Shown here: positions 32,500 through 43,800 of the stretch, in pieces
Layout: each line of letters opens with the position of its first letter
Numbering within the stretch: the stretch's first letter is position 1
Assembly: GCF_043290135.1 (NCBI RefSeq)
Contig: NC_134703.1
Location: forward strand, 114,360,005 to 114,424,004
Source of the DNA: Rhipicephalus microplus
Lineage: Eukaryota > Arthropoda > Arachnida > Ixodida > Ixodidae
DNA: 64,000 nucleotides
Reading direction: 5' to 3'
The notes under the pieces: model-generated
Database searches by the model: none
What the model saw: only the letters and a program-made list of their open reading frames with translations
What the model was told of the DNA's origin: nothing
Program-made: the position numbers and the translations under genes

Positions 32500-32930
32500 C
32501 GGAGTGCATGATGATGAGTGGGGCGAAGCGTCTCTCAGTCCGTCCACGCTACCGTCCGTCCGTTCGTTGTTTCTTCCGTCCGTCCGCCCATACATCTGTC
32601 CGTCCATTCACCTATATAGTGAGTACTCCAAGTAAGGCCATCTCGCATATTTTCATCATGTATTCATCATATAGAAGTAGAGTCATCCAGCGGCCATTCC
32701 AAGGACTCAACGAGAGGTGGCTACCTACTTCTACGCCCCGCCGTGGTGGTCTAGGGGCTAAGGTACTCGGCTGCTGACCTGCAGGTCACGGGATCGAATC
32801 CCGGATGGTTGTTTTGGGACGTTAAACCCCACACATCAATCAATAAGTCAATCAACCTACTACTACTACTATACATATATGCATCACGGACGTACGAGTC
32901 ACGGCTTAAGGAGCTTCGCCCCTAAAAACA
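32500..32930. repeat. Interspersed repeat bounded by GGGGCGAAGC / GCTTCGCCCC, with a deleted SINE inside
   Basis: It starts GATGATGAGTGGGGCGAAGC and ends GGAGCTTCGCCCCTAAA. The interior has degenerate (CCGT)n from about 32540 to 32615 and a Ruka derivative at 32736-32850. The inverted GGGGCGAAGC/GCTTCGCCCC ends suggest a MITE-like unit. The family is unknown to me. Confidence 0.5.
32736..32850 (+). mobile_element. Internally deleted Ruka-type SINE
   Basis: The tRNA-like head (GCCCCGCCGTGGTGGTCTAG ... GGGATCGAATCCCGGAT) is joined directly to the 3' end GGTTGTTTTGGGACGTTAAAC and a (TCAA)n tail. The central ~130 bases are missing. Confidence 0.85.
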
Positions 32931-33679
32931 CCCCGCATACTTCCACTATAGCAAAAAAGGGTATGTGGATAGGTGATCCGAATCCTTGTATGTGACGTCA
33001 CGAATGCATTACGTTCTCACGATTTCTGAGTCCAGAAAACTGACGCGGTCCACCAGCAGCAGCCTCAAATATATGTTGCACAGTGAGAAAAAGAGGCACA
33101 CGAGTGTTCCAGCACGCAATGCACAATCAAGAAAGCACGTCAAACAAAAAACCGGCACAGAACGCCGCTGGCTCCATCGAGATAGATCTGGCGTCCCAAG
33201 GTCGCGCGCCCAGTCTGTTCACGTAGATATCTTATCAGCAGCTAGGGCAGGGGACGTGCGGCAGACGTGCTGGCGTGACATCGCGACGCAGGGTCTTTCC
33301 TTATTGTCGATACGTTATCTTTACGACACGCTCTCTCAAGTCCGGGTCAACAGCCACCCGCAATGAGCTACGTAGTGCATCGATTTGTCGCGTGGCAAAG
33401 CTACCTTCTCTCGAGAATCGGATAGCGACTATACCTCGCATTTACCGTCTGCGTACAATTCGAACAGCGCGCAGATTAAGAAGAGTGACGATTTCCGCAA
33501 AGTATGCATTCCTGATCGCACAAAAATATCACGAACGTGAGCAGAGAATTGGTACAGGCTGGAAGTTAATTTTCACCTTAATTAATTAGGAATGTACTGA
33601 AGAAATGGTCACGTGATCCACGTCAACCGCGTTTTTTTAATGCGAAGCATTTCTTAGCAAACTTTGGCGACATTGAGCG

Positions 33680-33680
<1 letters not shown>
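32931..33680. other. Intergenic stretch, no gene recognised
   Basis: Short ORFs occur but resemble no family and lack codon-like bias. Confidence 0.4.
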
Positions 33681-33775
<95 letters not shown>

Positions 33776-33798
33776 AATCTATCTATCTATCTATCTAT
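33681..33798. repeat. (ATCT)n microsatellite
   Basis: About 118 bases of ATCT units with one AATC interruption. Confidence 0.97.
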
Positions 33799-34285
33799 AT
33801 AGCCGCCTACGGCTTTTAGCTCTCCTGGCCGTTTCGATAATGGTATCAATACCAAACTTGGTATGGCATAACATGACTGTATGAAGAACATATTTGAATA
33901 GTCATAACATAAAAAAATTGGCAATCCATGACATGCGAAGCACGAATAAAAAAGGTTTATAGGATTTTTTTAATCAGCACAACGTTACGATGTGGAAATA
34001 AATGATGCCGTGCATGACTTCCGTGTCATGCTATGATGTTTAGATATGTCGTTTACCTTCGTCATCTACTCACGTTACGTGATACCAAATTTAGTATATG
34101 TGGAGCTAGCGAAACGACCGCGAGCACTCTATGAGCGTGTTTTGTTGTCATGTTCTTAGATGACAAGCGTGTCAGGATTATCATGTTTTCACCCGTCATA
34201 TATATCGTCGTCCATTGACGTCATGTAACACCAAATTTGGTATATGTGAAGCTAGCAAGACGGCCGCTAGCACATCATGAAGGGC
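33799..34285. repeat. Repeat with recurring ACCAAA(C/T)TTGGTAT motif
   Basis: Three spaced occurrences of ATACCAAACTTGGTATGG, ATACCAAATTTAGTATATG and ACACCAAATTTGGTATATG, followed by GAAGCTAGC(A/G)A and ACCGC/GGCCGC words. This is a decayed tandem or interspersed repeat. Family unknown. Confidence 0.5.
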
Positions 34286-35660
34286 CCAATATACTCCAAA
34301 GTAGCGTTGACGCGCGCGCGCGCTGGGCACAGCGACGCTACGTTAGCAAAACGCGAGCACTCTACAGTCTGACGCCAGGCGCGACCAGCGTCCATCGACA
34401 CGGCCCGACGGCAACCGGCGCGAAATGCAACATGCTGCACTTCGCGCCGATAAGCTACCCAGACACGGAGGAAGGTAAGGTAGGAGAGGCCCTGACACTC
34501 GTTGTGAAGCCGCGATGAAGCCGGAAGTCGGCCGTATTGACTGGGCAAATTCTCCTCTCTTGTTTACATCCGAATGCAAAGCAGAAGGCATGACTCTCTC
34601 TCCAGCTCGGAAAGCACGTGAGCTGCGCAGCGCGCGTGTCGTGACGATCCGAAACTAATGGAACGGGGCTCAACACTCTGGGCCAGCGCAACACCGTCGG
34701 TGAAATCCTTTCGTCCGAGTATTAACAGTGAAAACAGCTCGCCGACAACGAAGCAAGTACAAGAGAATGCGCGCTAGATGCACTGACAAAGGCGAGTGTT
34801 TTCACGTCATTAATTCAGCAACTGTACAAACAACACGATCGGTCGTGCGCCTTCTTCGGTTGCATTCCTCTACGCGGCCAACGCAGCGTCCGGCCACTGT
34901 GTCCGTGTTCCACGTGAAACTCACTGGCGTCAGCATTCTGCAACCGTGGTGACATTGAGCACGGTGCAAGTGACACTTGAACGCAGTTTCTGTTACGTTG
35001 AGATTACAAGCAATGCTGGGGCAGAGTATACGAAGCGGAACAGAAAAGGTGTTTTAATACGCACATGCAAGTTGTTACTGTGAACACACAACACGAAACT
35101 ACGTTTGTGCACATGGTCCTCATTGCGTCTTGCTGGGCTCAACAGCTTCGTCCGTTGTCACAAGCAGGAGCACTGCCCAACCGTCACTGACCTGCAAAGC
35201 GTTCGTCGTCGTTCCGCTTAGTCATGGTGCCCAACGCAATTTCGCTGAACAATAATTGCTTCATCCGCGTCATCCGCCGCACGACACATGGATATGCACT
35301 CGTTCTACGCCCTGTTAAAACTCCGTGATAGACAAAATGATTTGTAAACGTTGCTAAGACTACAGTAACTGCCAGGAGAACACTGCGTAACCAATAACGT
35401 GGCGCAGAGCACGGATATTGTCCGACACGGCTCAGCACGAGACCTGGGGAGGCACACATGCCGCCGCCAGCCGCGGCCGCTCACTGCTAGACCAGCTCCA
35501 CTGCGCAACACGTAACCATAGCAACGCCGCCATTGTGCCCAGTGAATATGGCCGCCATGATGTCATTTCGTCCACACTTTTAAAGTAGCGCGCCGGCTGG
35601 GCATGCCCTCTCCGGCCTTTCCTTCTTCCATGTGTTCGTATTTGTTTCATATTGTCAGAC
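34286..35660. other. CpG-rich intergenic block
   Basis: It begins with a (GC)n run at 34313-34322 and stays rich in CpG to about 35650. YY1-like words (GCCGCCAT) lie near 35531 and 35552 and a TGATGTCAT word near 35560. On the minus strand a short initial-exon-like piece, an ATG in GGGCACCATGA context at about 35226 followed by a GCAG/GTCAGT donor, is visible. No known protein matches. Confidence 0.3.
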
Positions 35661-36682
35661 CAATAATGGCATCTCTGGTAGGATATACGGTATATGCGGC
35701 AGTGTTGGAATCGAGAGTTCGACTGAAACCCACCTGGGCGTGTATTGAAATGTATTGCGTGTAGATTGTTTGAATGAAGATGCGTGTTACAGGATTGAGG
35801 ATATGATTACAGGATTGTGAACAAGGCTTTCGTATGAAAGCATAGACAAAATGCCGTTTTTTATGTTTTATTTGATCGCTGCATCTCCTTTCCTTGTTCG
35901 TGTTTTATCCCGACCATACGAGTTTCCATCCAAGTCTCTATGTGTTAGTGCATAAACGGCGCCGTTTTCATGCCTATATTGCTTACTGAGGTTTTGTGAG
36001 GTGCACTGTCAAGGAGAAATCCACCTTGGGTAAGGCACTGTTTTTCTTGGACGTTTCGACATGTTACCTATTTTGTGGGCAGAACATCCACTGAGTATCT
36101 ACCCATGTGGCTGGTAGAAGCTGACTGGTAGGAGAAGAACAAGATCTGCGTGCGTGCGAACACTGCAATGTGAAGAAGAAGAAGAAGAAAAAGGATAGCG
36201 CGTGCATATGAGGCCCTCAATGCAGCCGTTCCTGTTTTGTCTCTAAAATAAGGTACCAGCTTTTTCATGGCCGATCCCCCGTGGTGGGTTGCACCAGGAC
36301 TTTAAGGGACAACTAACCCGTGTTGTCTAGATACGTAGGTAACGTATCGGCGCTACCAAGTTCGCTGTACGGCCGCCGTTATACTGGTCCTTTACTCCAC
36401 TGGACGCCATAGGAATTTCCAGTTGCTGCGAAACGGGCTCGCCTCTCACCCATCGCACAAGGTGCGTATGAATTTGTCTCAGCGCACATTCTTTCGTTCT
36501 CGTGTCTTCGCCCGTAAGTCGCTACCTTAATCTCGGGGATTTATTTTAGAGCTTAAATTTGATCGTACGTACTTTACAGATCCGGCAAAAGCCTGCCGCT
36601 TGTTCCCGATGCCCGCAGGCCAGCGATGAACATGACGACGAATGAGGATTACCTGGTGAACGGCTACCACAGAGCCTACTAA
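35661..36682. other. Intergenic stretch, no gene recognised
   Basis: About 1 kb without a clear feature, apart from a GAAGAA-rich run at about 36172-36190. The last 300 bases may be worn 3'-proximal sequence of the Penelope-like element that follows. Confidence 0.4.
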
Positions 36683-36905
36683 TTGACATGTGTAAACAAT
36701 AGGCCCAAACAAGCTTGCATTGTCAGGCATAAAACCCAGTTTGTCAGATGTGACATGAATGTAGTATATAGAATTCCGCTATCTTGTGGTGCGTGTTACA
36801 TCGGGCAGACTGGGAGATGCCTAAATGAGCGCCTGCGCGAGCACGCACGCAATGTGCGCACTGTACCTGGTGCTCTTCGCCTTCCTCGCCATCTCCAGTA
36901 AGCCA
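36683..36905 (+). mobile_element. Penelope-like element fragment with GIY-YIG endonuclease
   Basis: Frame 36683-36901 encodes FVRCDMNVVYRIPLSCGACY followed by IGQTGRCLNERLREHARNV. The variant GIY-YIG core (VVY ... CYIGQTGR) and the downstream Arg/Glu-rich helix are those of Penelope-like retroelement endonucleases. Only this domain remains, and the frame breaks soon after. Confidence 0.75.
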
Positions 36906-37602
36906 GCACGCGTGGAACCTTTTGCGGGTGTATAGAGAAGCTGAAGGGGCGTCAGCAATAAATGTAAACAAGTGGAAACTACGCTATAAAGTACAGCTTG
37001 AGCTCTCCTTTTCTGGCATAATACCATTCCTGCCTTCATCGTTCTCAGCGCCTCAAATACATAAATACCACGTTGGCGATGGCGACTTTATAATTAATCG
37101 CACCTTCTGTGAGTTAGAGCGGACGACGATGTTTTTCATTCGGCAATGAAGACAAACATGCGTGGTTCTGCTATAACAGAGAGTCGATGTCCCCTGATCC
37201 AATAGTACATATAATTGTTTGAGACAACCTCGAACCTGTGCTCCAAGAGGAAGTCGACGGTATGCCGAACCCTCATCTTTTTATCTGGGACTTCATGGTC
37301 CGCATTCAAGGAAGCGTCTTACGCTTGAATTGTTCGAACAACAAAGCTTCTGGTAGAACTGATGCTGAGTATTACAGAAGGTGTCTCGCCAATGGGAACA
37401 AACACTTGCGGAAGAACAACTTTGTTGGACCGGTATTGAGGTTTGGTGCAGTGACCCCCGTAACAAATACATTCTACAGTGTTCGATATGACGTGCCAGG
37501 TCATGCACTCCCGAAGAAACGTAAACTTGAGATATACCTAGTACCCGAGTATATTGCAGAGAAAGAAATGATCAAAGGGGGACGTTTTGTCACACTGCGG
37601 CG

Positions 37603-37840
37603 ATGTTGAAGGCCATCCAGCGACACGTCCACATCCCGTACACGCTGGTGGTGTTCCTGGTGGCGGCCAGCTGCACCACGCTGTTCGCCCTGACCAGCAA
37701 GCGGGTAGACTTCTACTACAGCTCGATCGGCGTGCAAGCCCTAACGGCCTTCATGCCGGCATTTGTCGTGCACACCACGCAGGGCATCAACAACTACATC
37801 TTCCGCCGTTGCCACATGGAGATCATATTCTTCTCCCTGG
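37603..37840 (+). CDS. SLC9C1: SLC9C1-like exon 1 in window
   Basis: 238 bases ending at a GTACAT donor (phase 1). It encodes [17 protein letters not shown] and a second hydrophobic stretch [20 protein letters not shown], matching the first helices of the exchanger fold (family IP..LLF.G and the LPP...D hairpin). The frame stays open upstream without a convincing acceptor. The ATG is a conservative start. Confidence 0.8.
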
Positions 37841-40800
37841 GTACATTCGGCACATCGTGTGTATCCATCGGCACATGCAGAGTCAATCCATCTATCTGCG
37901 TCCAAGAGAGATCCGCTTCTCTGAAGGGCAACTGTAGAGTCCGGTAGGAATTTAGGTTTCAATGCAGCGTTAGAAGACAGTGGCGCTTTTACCTCAGACG
38001 TGGATGAACACAAGCTAGCATCGATACTACGGCATAAGCCGGAATGCGGCCAGTAAGAACTCGACCGATAACATCCGTGCGACTATTTCATTATTCGTGG
38101 AGGCTACGGGCACGTCACCTCAGTCATATTGGTATAACAATCCGGAAAACCGGTGCAGACTTCGTGATATAAAAAAGTCAGTTTCGCAGGAAGGGCGAAG
38201 AAATGAATGCGATAGCAACAAGTTTAAATTTTATTCAGAGTCCAGTTGCTACTGAACGAAGAAAGGCCAGCAGATAATTAAGTTCGGATCTCATCTAGCG
38301 TAACTCTACAAACGCTGGCGTGAGACAATACGGCCGTTTCAGGGAGCGCAGTGGCTTTCGTCTGTCTACCGCTTCAACGCGAACTGAGTGGTAAGAGCAC
38401 ACCATGTCTAAGGCAGTGAGTCGTCTACCGATCTCCGTCGACTGCAACTACGTCCTTCTGATAGAAGTTCACAGTTGATGTTCATGATACGCAGACCCGC
38501 TTCCCCTACCCACTGGCACCACTTCATGCTCCTTAGTCCTTCGCTCGACGGAGCTGGCCCTGGCAGGCATCAGGGGCGGCGCCAGGGGGGGGGGGCAAGG
38601 GTGGGCTGGAGCCCCCCCAAAATTTTCGCCTGCCCCCCCTATGCCCACCCAAGTGCCCGGAAACATAAATTGAAAACCTAGTAGGAGCAGAGCTAGCTTG
38701 CCCCCTCCCCCGGAGGAACTCACTTTTCGTGGTTGCCCCCCCAGTAAAAACATCCTGGCGCCGCCCCTGGCAGGCATGCCTAATGATCGGCTCCGTCGCC
38801 GACAGCCTTCGCAATATTTCGCTCGCACATAACACATACGACGCGCCGGGCGACGTTATAAATTTGAAGTTTATGCGGAACATGGCCACGGCAAAAGTGT
38901 ACTTCGAATGTCACTGTAATTGCTATCTCAATAACCCAAAAAGCGCGACTCGCAACAAGGCCCCGCTATGTGCAGGCATTTCGCTGGCCATGGCCACCGT
39001 GTTCGTGACGCATAGGATCGCCGATAGCACGTGGCCGTTCCGCGAGTGCCTCTTCTTCGGCCTCTACATGTCCTGCATCGAGCGCCTGCCCATGAGCGAC
39101 GCGCTCTTCGAAGAAGGTACAGGCGACAACTTTTATAGGCACTAAAGAGAAAAAGCTACGGAGGCGGAGCTTCTGCACATGTAGCACTACGCGAAGTAGT
39201 CCGTTTTGGCGTGCGTCTCGTATAACGCTGTGGAAAGTGACGGAGGGGGGGGGGGGGGGGGTGCACCACCAGCGTTTCATGTAGACGCAGGCGCCGTTTA
39301 GCGTTTGGGGTGCACGTAAAAAGACGGGACTTGGTCACGCGTTCAAAAATGCGAAGTCAAAACGAATAAATTAAAGGAATCACGAGTGTCTTCATGGTGC
39401 GAGCTGCGTCCGGTCTCAAGTAGCTCCACGTGGAAAATGAACGAGGAATTTTAATGTTTCACGCTGGAAATACGAGCGCTATTGTGGAACTACGTTCACT
39501 GTAGGTAGGATTCACGCAATTTGGCTCTCTAGCCTTCGCTCGGATGCCAAGAAAAGCTGTCGCCCAGTATATATACATCCGCCCACAGGTGCGTTGAGTG
39601 ACCCGCGCATTGATGCTATTCCAACAACTTGAATCACCACACACGTGCGTTCACGATACCAATCATTTCTGTGAAGGTGATTCTACGTCGATCTATTAAT
39701 AGACCGGCCTTACTAAGCGAGAAAATATCTCTCGTATCACAACCCCTTTTGACATGTAAACTTGATGAGGTGCGTGATGCGAACCGGCATAGTCAAAGGT
39801 ACAGACTGTTAGTTTGGCCTGGAGATTCGTCTCTCAATCCCTTCGGCGCCCAGTCTGACAGACGCTGTCGAAGATTTCAGCAGTTATCCAGACCAAGCAG
39901 CAAGCAAAGGCGAGTTCCCGTCCTTCAAATGCGGACCCTTTTGTCGTCCCTTCAAGCAGCAGCGTGCCTGATGACCTCGGTGATTCATCTAGGCGATGGG
40001 GTTGCTGTTGTGACCGGAGCCAGAGCTGACAGGAGAGCGGCGCTCCTTTTTAATCCCCAATCACCAAGCCGACCGGCCGACTGCCTATGCTCGTCAGGCA
40101 TTGTACGTGCTAGCCGGAGGACGAGACGTCGTGTCGCCAAGACGCCGTTAACCGTTCGAGAGAGGCCAACAAAGACAGCAACTTCCGGGAAGAGATCGCG
40201 GTGGCCACCGCAAATCACCCCGCTAATGAAGCGAACAAATCGGCGGACCCTTTGAAGTATGCTGCCAGGATCGTGGAAACTCTCAACTAGCGGCACACAC
40301 ACGACGAGGAAGAGCCCTGCTGGCGCCACCACAGTGCAGTGTTTACGTGGACCGTGAATGCTCGCCCCCCTCACCTGTGTGTGTGTGATTGGTGTTCCAC
40401 TTGGAGAGGAGGAGCCCAACAAGGCTTAAAACGACGCCGCAGAGTGCTGGACGTCACTCTGAACTATGTAACGTTCAACCACCACGCTCGTGGTTTGTGA
40501 AACCACTAACTTTTCCTTTCTGTAAATATGGGTAAATAATGTCACAAACCATGTTTTGTTTCCCGTATCCTCTTGTCAGCGTTCAGTTCCTCCATCCGGT
40601 TGCATCAGTGAACTTCCTCCTTCAACATCTTACAACTGGTGGCAGCGGTGGCATGCCATCAGCGAGCGACCTTCCTTCAACATCTAACTGGTTGGCAGCG
40701 GTGGGATGGACTTCACGACGTGGTGCTGTGCTGTGGTGAGTGCTTGGTCTTTGCTATAACTTTCCAGGCTTCATTTCTTGAGTGTGAGTTTATTAGAAGC

Positions 40801-43800
40801 TGGATTGTGTGTGGATTAGGGATATTACCTTTTGTGAGTCGTAGGGATCACCTAATTATGTGTGAGATGCAGGACCAAAGTACAACGGCAATCATGTCGT
40901 GGAAGGCAATGCTAAGAGATGAATTTTTGGCTGTGAGTAAGCATCTAGGCATTGAAGTAGAGGAAAGAATGGGCAGGACAGCGATTTGGATGCTGATCTC
41001 GCAAAAAACCCGTGAGGAGGATATTAAAAACGCGGTAGAGATTGTAGAAAAACAGGAAATTGAGAAACAAGAAAAGGAAATAAGGGATAGAAAAGAGCGT
41101 GATCGAGCACGCGCCTTGGTGTTCGAACGATTGGAACAGAAAAACGAGGCAATGAGATGGAAAATTCAGCCATCCGCAACTGTAACGCACGAGAATTGCG
41201 ATGATCAAATGAGTGAGGTGCAGCCCAGAACTTTAGAGAAGGCTAGTACGTTTAATGACAGCAGCAGGTTCGACGGTGAACCAAATTCGAGTGCTTCAAA
41301 AGATGCTGCGCTGAGTAGAGAGGCCGACGAAGGCCAGAGCAAGTGTGACGAGGTGCTGTGCCAGTCAACTGTTAGCGGGACAGCTAGGATAGCTGTAGAA
41401 AAGCTGGTACAGACCTCAACTGTGTTTGTCGCGACGGTGGGTCTTGCAAACGATGTCGAAGTAGGCAGGGACACCGGAGATAGCTCAAATGCAGCGAAAG
41501 TAGGTAGCGGGGATATCAGTGCAGTAGCAGACAGCTCTCAGCAATGTGAGCTAGAGTGTTTGAGGAAAAGCAGCTGCACTGTTCCTAAGAGCGTCAAGCT
41601 GTCCGCCGGTCTAGATTGTGAAATAGGTGATTTTTTCGAAAATCATTTAGACGGCGCGGCGTCGACAGCTGACGAGTGCAGTGCACGACCGGATAAAGCC
41701 GGTCGTGGTGCAGTGAGAGTGTTAGCGATTTTGAGCTGCGAGCTGTAGGCTCAGAGACGAGTCGCAGGAAACGGCACAGACGCAAGAGACGTCGGAAAGC
41801 CGCGAGAGAGACAAAACGTACTACGCAGGTAAAAGAAGACGCAAAACCTTTTAGCGTAACAAGTAGGAGTAGGAGCTTCGCATTGGCGTTAAAGCCGTTT
41901 TGCATGCGTCCGAGCCGCCGGACAAAAAGTAAAAAGAAAGCGAGAATGCAAAAAGGAGGAAGCAAGCATCTAGGAGACAGAAAAGAGAGTAGATCATCGG
42001 CCAGTTCAACAACAAGGTCTTTGTGTCGTGCAGTAAGGCACGAGCGGCGAAATCGTGGTCTACAGCGTGCATCCTCGCGACGGATTGTGCGGTGAAGATT
42101 TCGGGCTTTGCGTGGGCGAGAGTGTCGAACATGTGCTAGAAGAAGGGCCACCATAGTTAAGCACCCCGCGGGAGCCAGCCCAAAGAGGGCATGGCCACTC
42201 TTTCCCACGCATTGCTGGGGTCCCCTCCGCCGGACTGACAAGGGCAGGCTGAAATCGCGAATGAGGCGTGACAGCGCTGTTCAGCTTGTAGGACGTGCAC
42301 GTTGTGGTGTCGGGCGTTCTGAAAATCCGCCAGGACCGCGACCGCCGCGTGTGCGATTGAAGTGAGGGACAGCTGTAGGCTGGAGAGTCGGACACAGGAG
42401 TTTTTTTTTTTTTTTGGAAACATATGTTTGTTTATATTTGGTTTTAAAGTGGTGTTCCTGTGTCATCTCCACAGCTAGTTTGCTTGGATACTTTTCTCTT
42501 CCCTCTAGATTTTGTTTGTGTGTAAGCTTTGTCGAAATTTTGAGTCAAGTTCTTAAGCGGTATGCGGAAGCAATTACCCGCCTCGGTCAACCGACTGCGT
42601 GAAAGGAGTTTTTAAGATAAGAGCACGCATGTCGCAAATAAAGTTTTGGTACGCCCGCTAAATTTGAAGGAGTGGTGGCTATAGGTTATAGCGATATGAC
42701 CTATGATTAGGTGTGTGTTGGTATGCTAGCGTTCTTTGGATGATAGTATGATGTCGTGCTAGAGCGCACAGCAAAGTCATGTGCGTTCTTTAAAAACATG
42801 GGCCAACATGAAACTACATCCAGCAAATGAGCGTGTTAGCACACCAAGTTTACTTCGTTTTGTTGTTTTTGTGATCACTTAGGGATCATATATGATCACT
42901 TGAGCTGAAAGCACTGCGTTCACCAAATTTTGAGACTAGATACATTTCTAGGATTTATAAGACGCTGTTTGATTTGATGTGAGAGAGTTTTGTTGGCGTC
43001 AGGGTGTCATAAAAGTAGGTACTCTCGACTACGCCTTGCAAGTATGAAATTAGAGAATGAAGAATGCGCACAATTACCTTTTATAGGTTTAGGCTGCATT
43101 TGTGCGGAATTTAGGTGGTTGTGTTTCATGCAATTAGTAAATGTAAGTTACAACTTAGTAGTGCGGATGGTAGGAGAAAGCTAGTTTTGTAAAGAGAGTA
43201 ATTATGGTTATTTGGGGCCAAATTATAGTTGCCTTTGTGTACTTTTCTCACACGGCAATATGTTACATCTTTGGTAAACATCTCCACGTCCATGATAGTT
43301 GTAACTTTGGCGGCACCAAATTGTCTCAAAATTTTAGCGTACAGGTTTTCCTTTTTGTGTTGAGAAGCCTGGAGGGTTTGAAGCGGGTCCAATGTGCTTG
43401 ACTGCAGCATGGTATTGTGTTGTGTGGTTCGCCTTGCAGTTGTCAACCATTGTGAGCTGGTTTGGGAGTTAGTTTCGAGTTCGCAGCTGGAGAGAGAAAA
43501 GCCAGGCCATCGTCCTCGTCACCAACCATTCTCTTCGTGCCCAGCGGTTGGGAGCGCTGGCCAGCCGAGATTTTCCGGGCGGTGGAGGAGCTGTTAGGTT
43601 TGGCCTGGAGATTCGTCTCTCAATCCCTTCAGCGCCCAGTCTGACAGACGCTGTCGAAGATTTCAGCAGTTATCCAGACCAAGCAGCAAGCAAAGGCAAG
43701 TTCCCGTCCTTCAAATGCGGACCCTTTTGTCGTCCCTTCAAGCAGCAGCGTGCCTGATGACCTCGGTGATTCATCTAGGTCATGGGGTTGCTGTTGTGAC

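Noticed and set aside
33681..33798. Regularly spaced repeats checked as a CRISPR-like array
   Set aside because: Plain tetranucleotide microsatellite in a eukaryotic genome, no spacers.
34237..34700. Overlapping ORFs on both strands in CpG-rich DNA
   Set aside because: Several frames are open at once because stop codons are rare in GC-rich DNA. No domain similarity.
37238..37609. 123-codon plus-strand ORF just before the first SLC9C1-like exon
   Set aside because: No recognisable family, in a different frame from the exon, no convincing splice acceptor or donor. It could be chance or part of an unknown transcript.
39629..40255. 208-codon ORF and its copy at 43715-44041
   Set aside because: Both lie in the LTRs of the LARD-like element and are repeated because the LTRs are. 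No domain is recognised.
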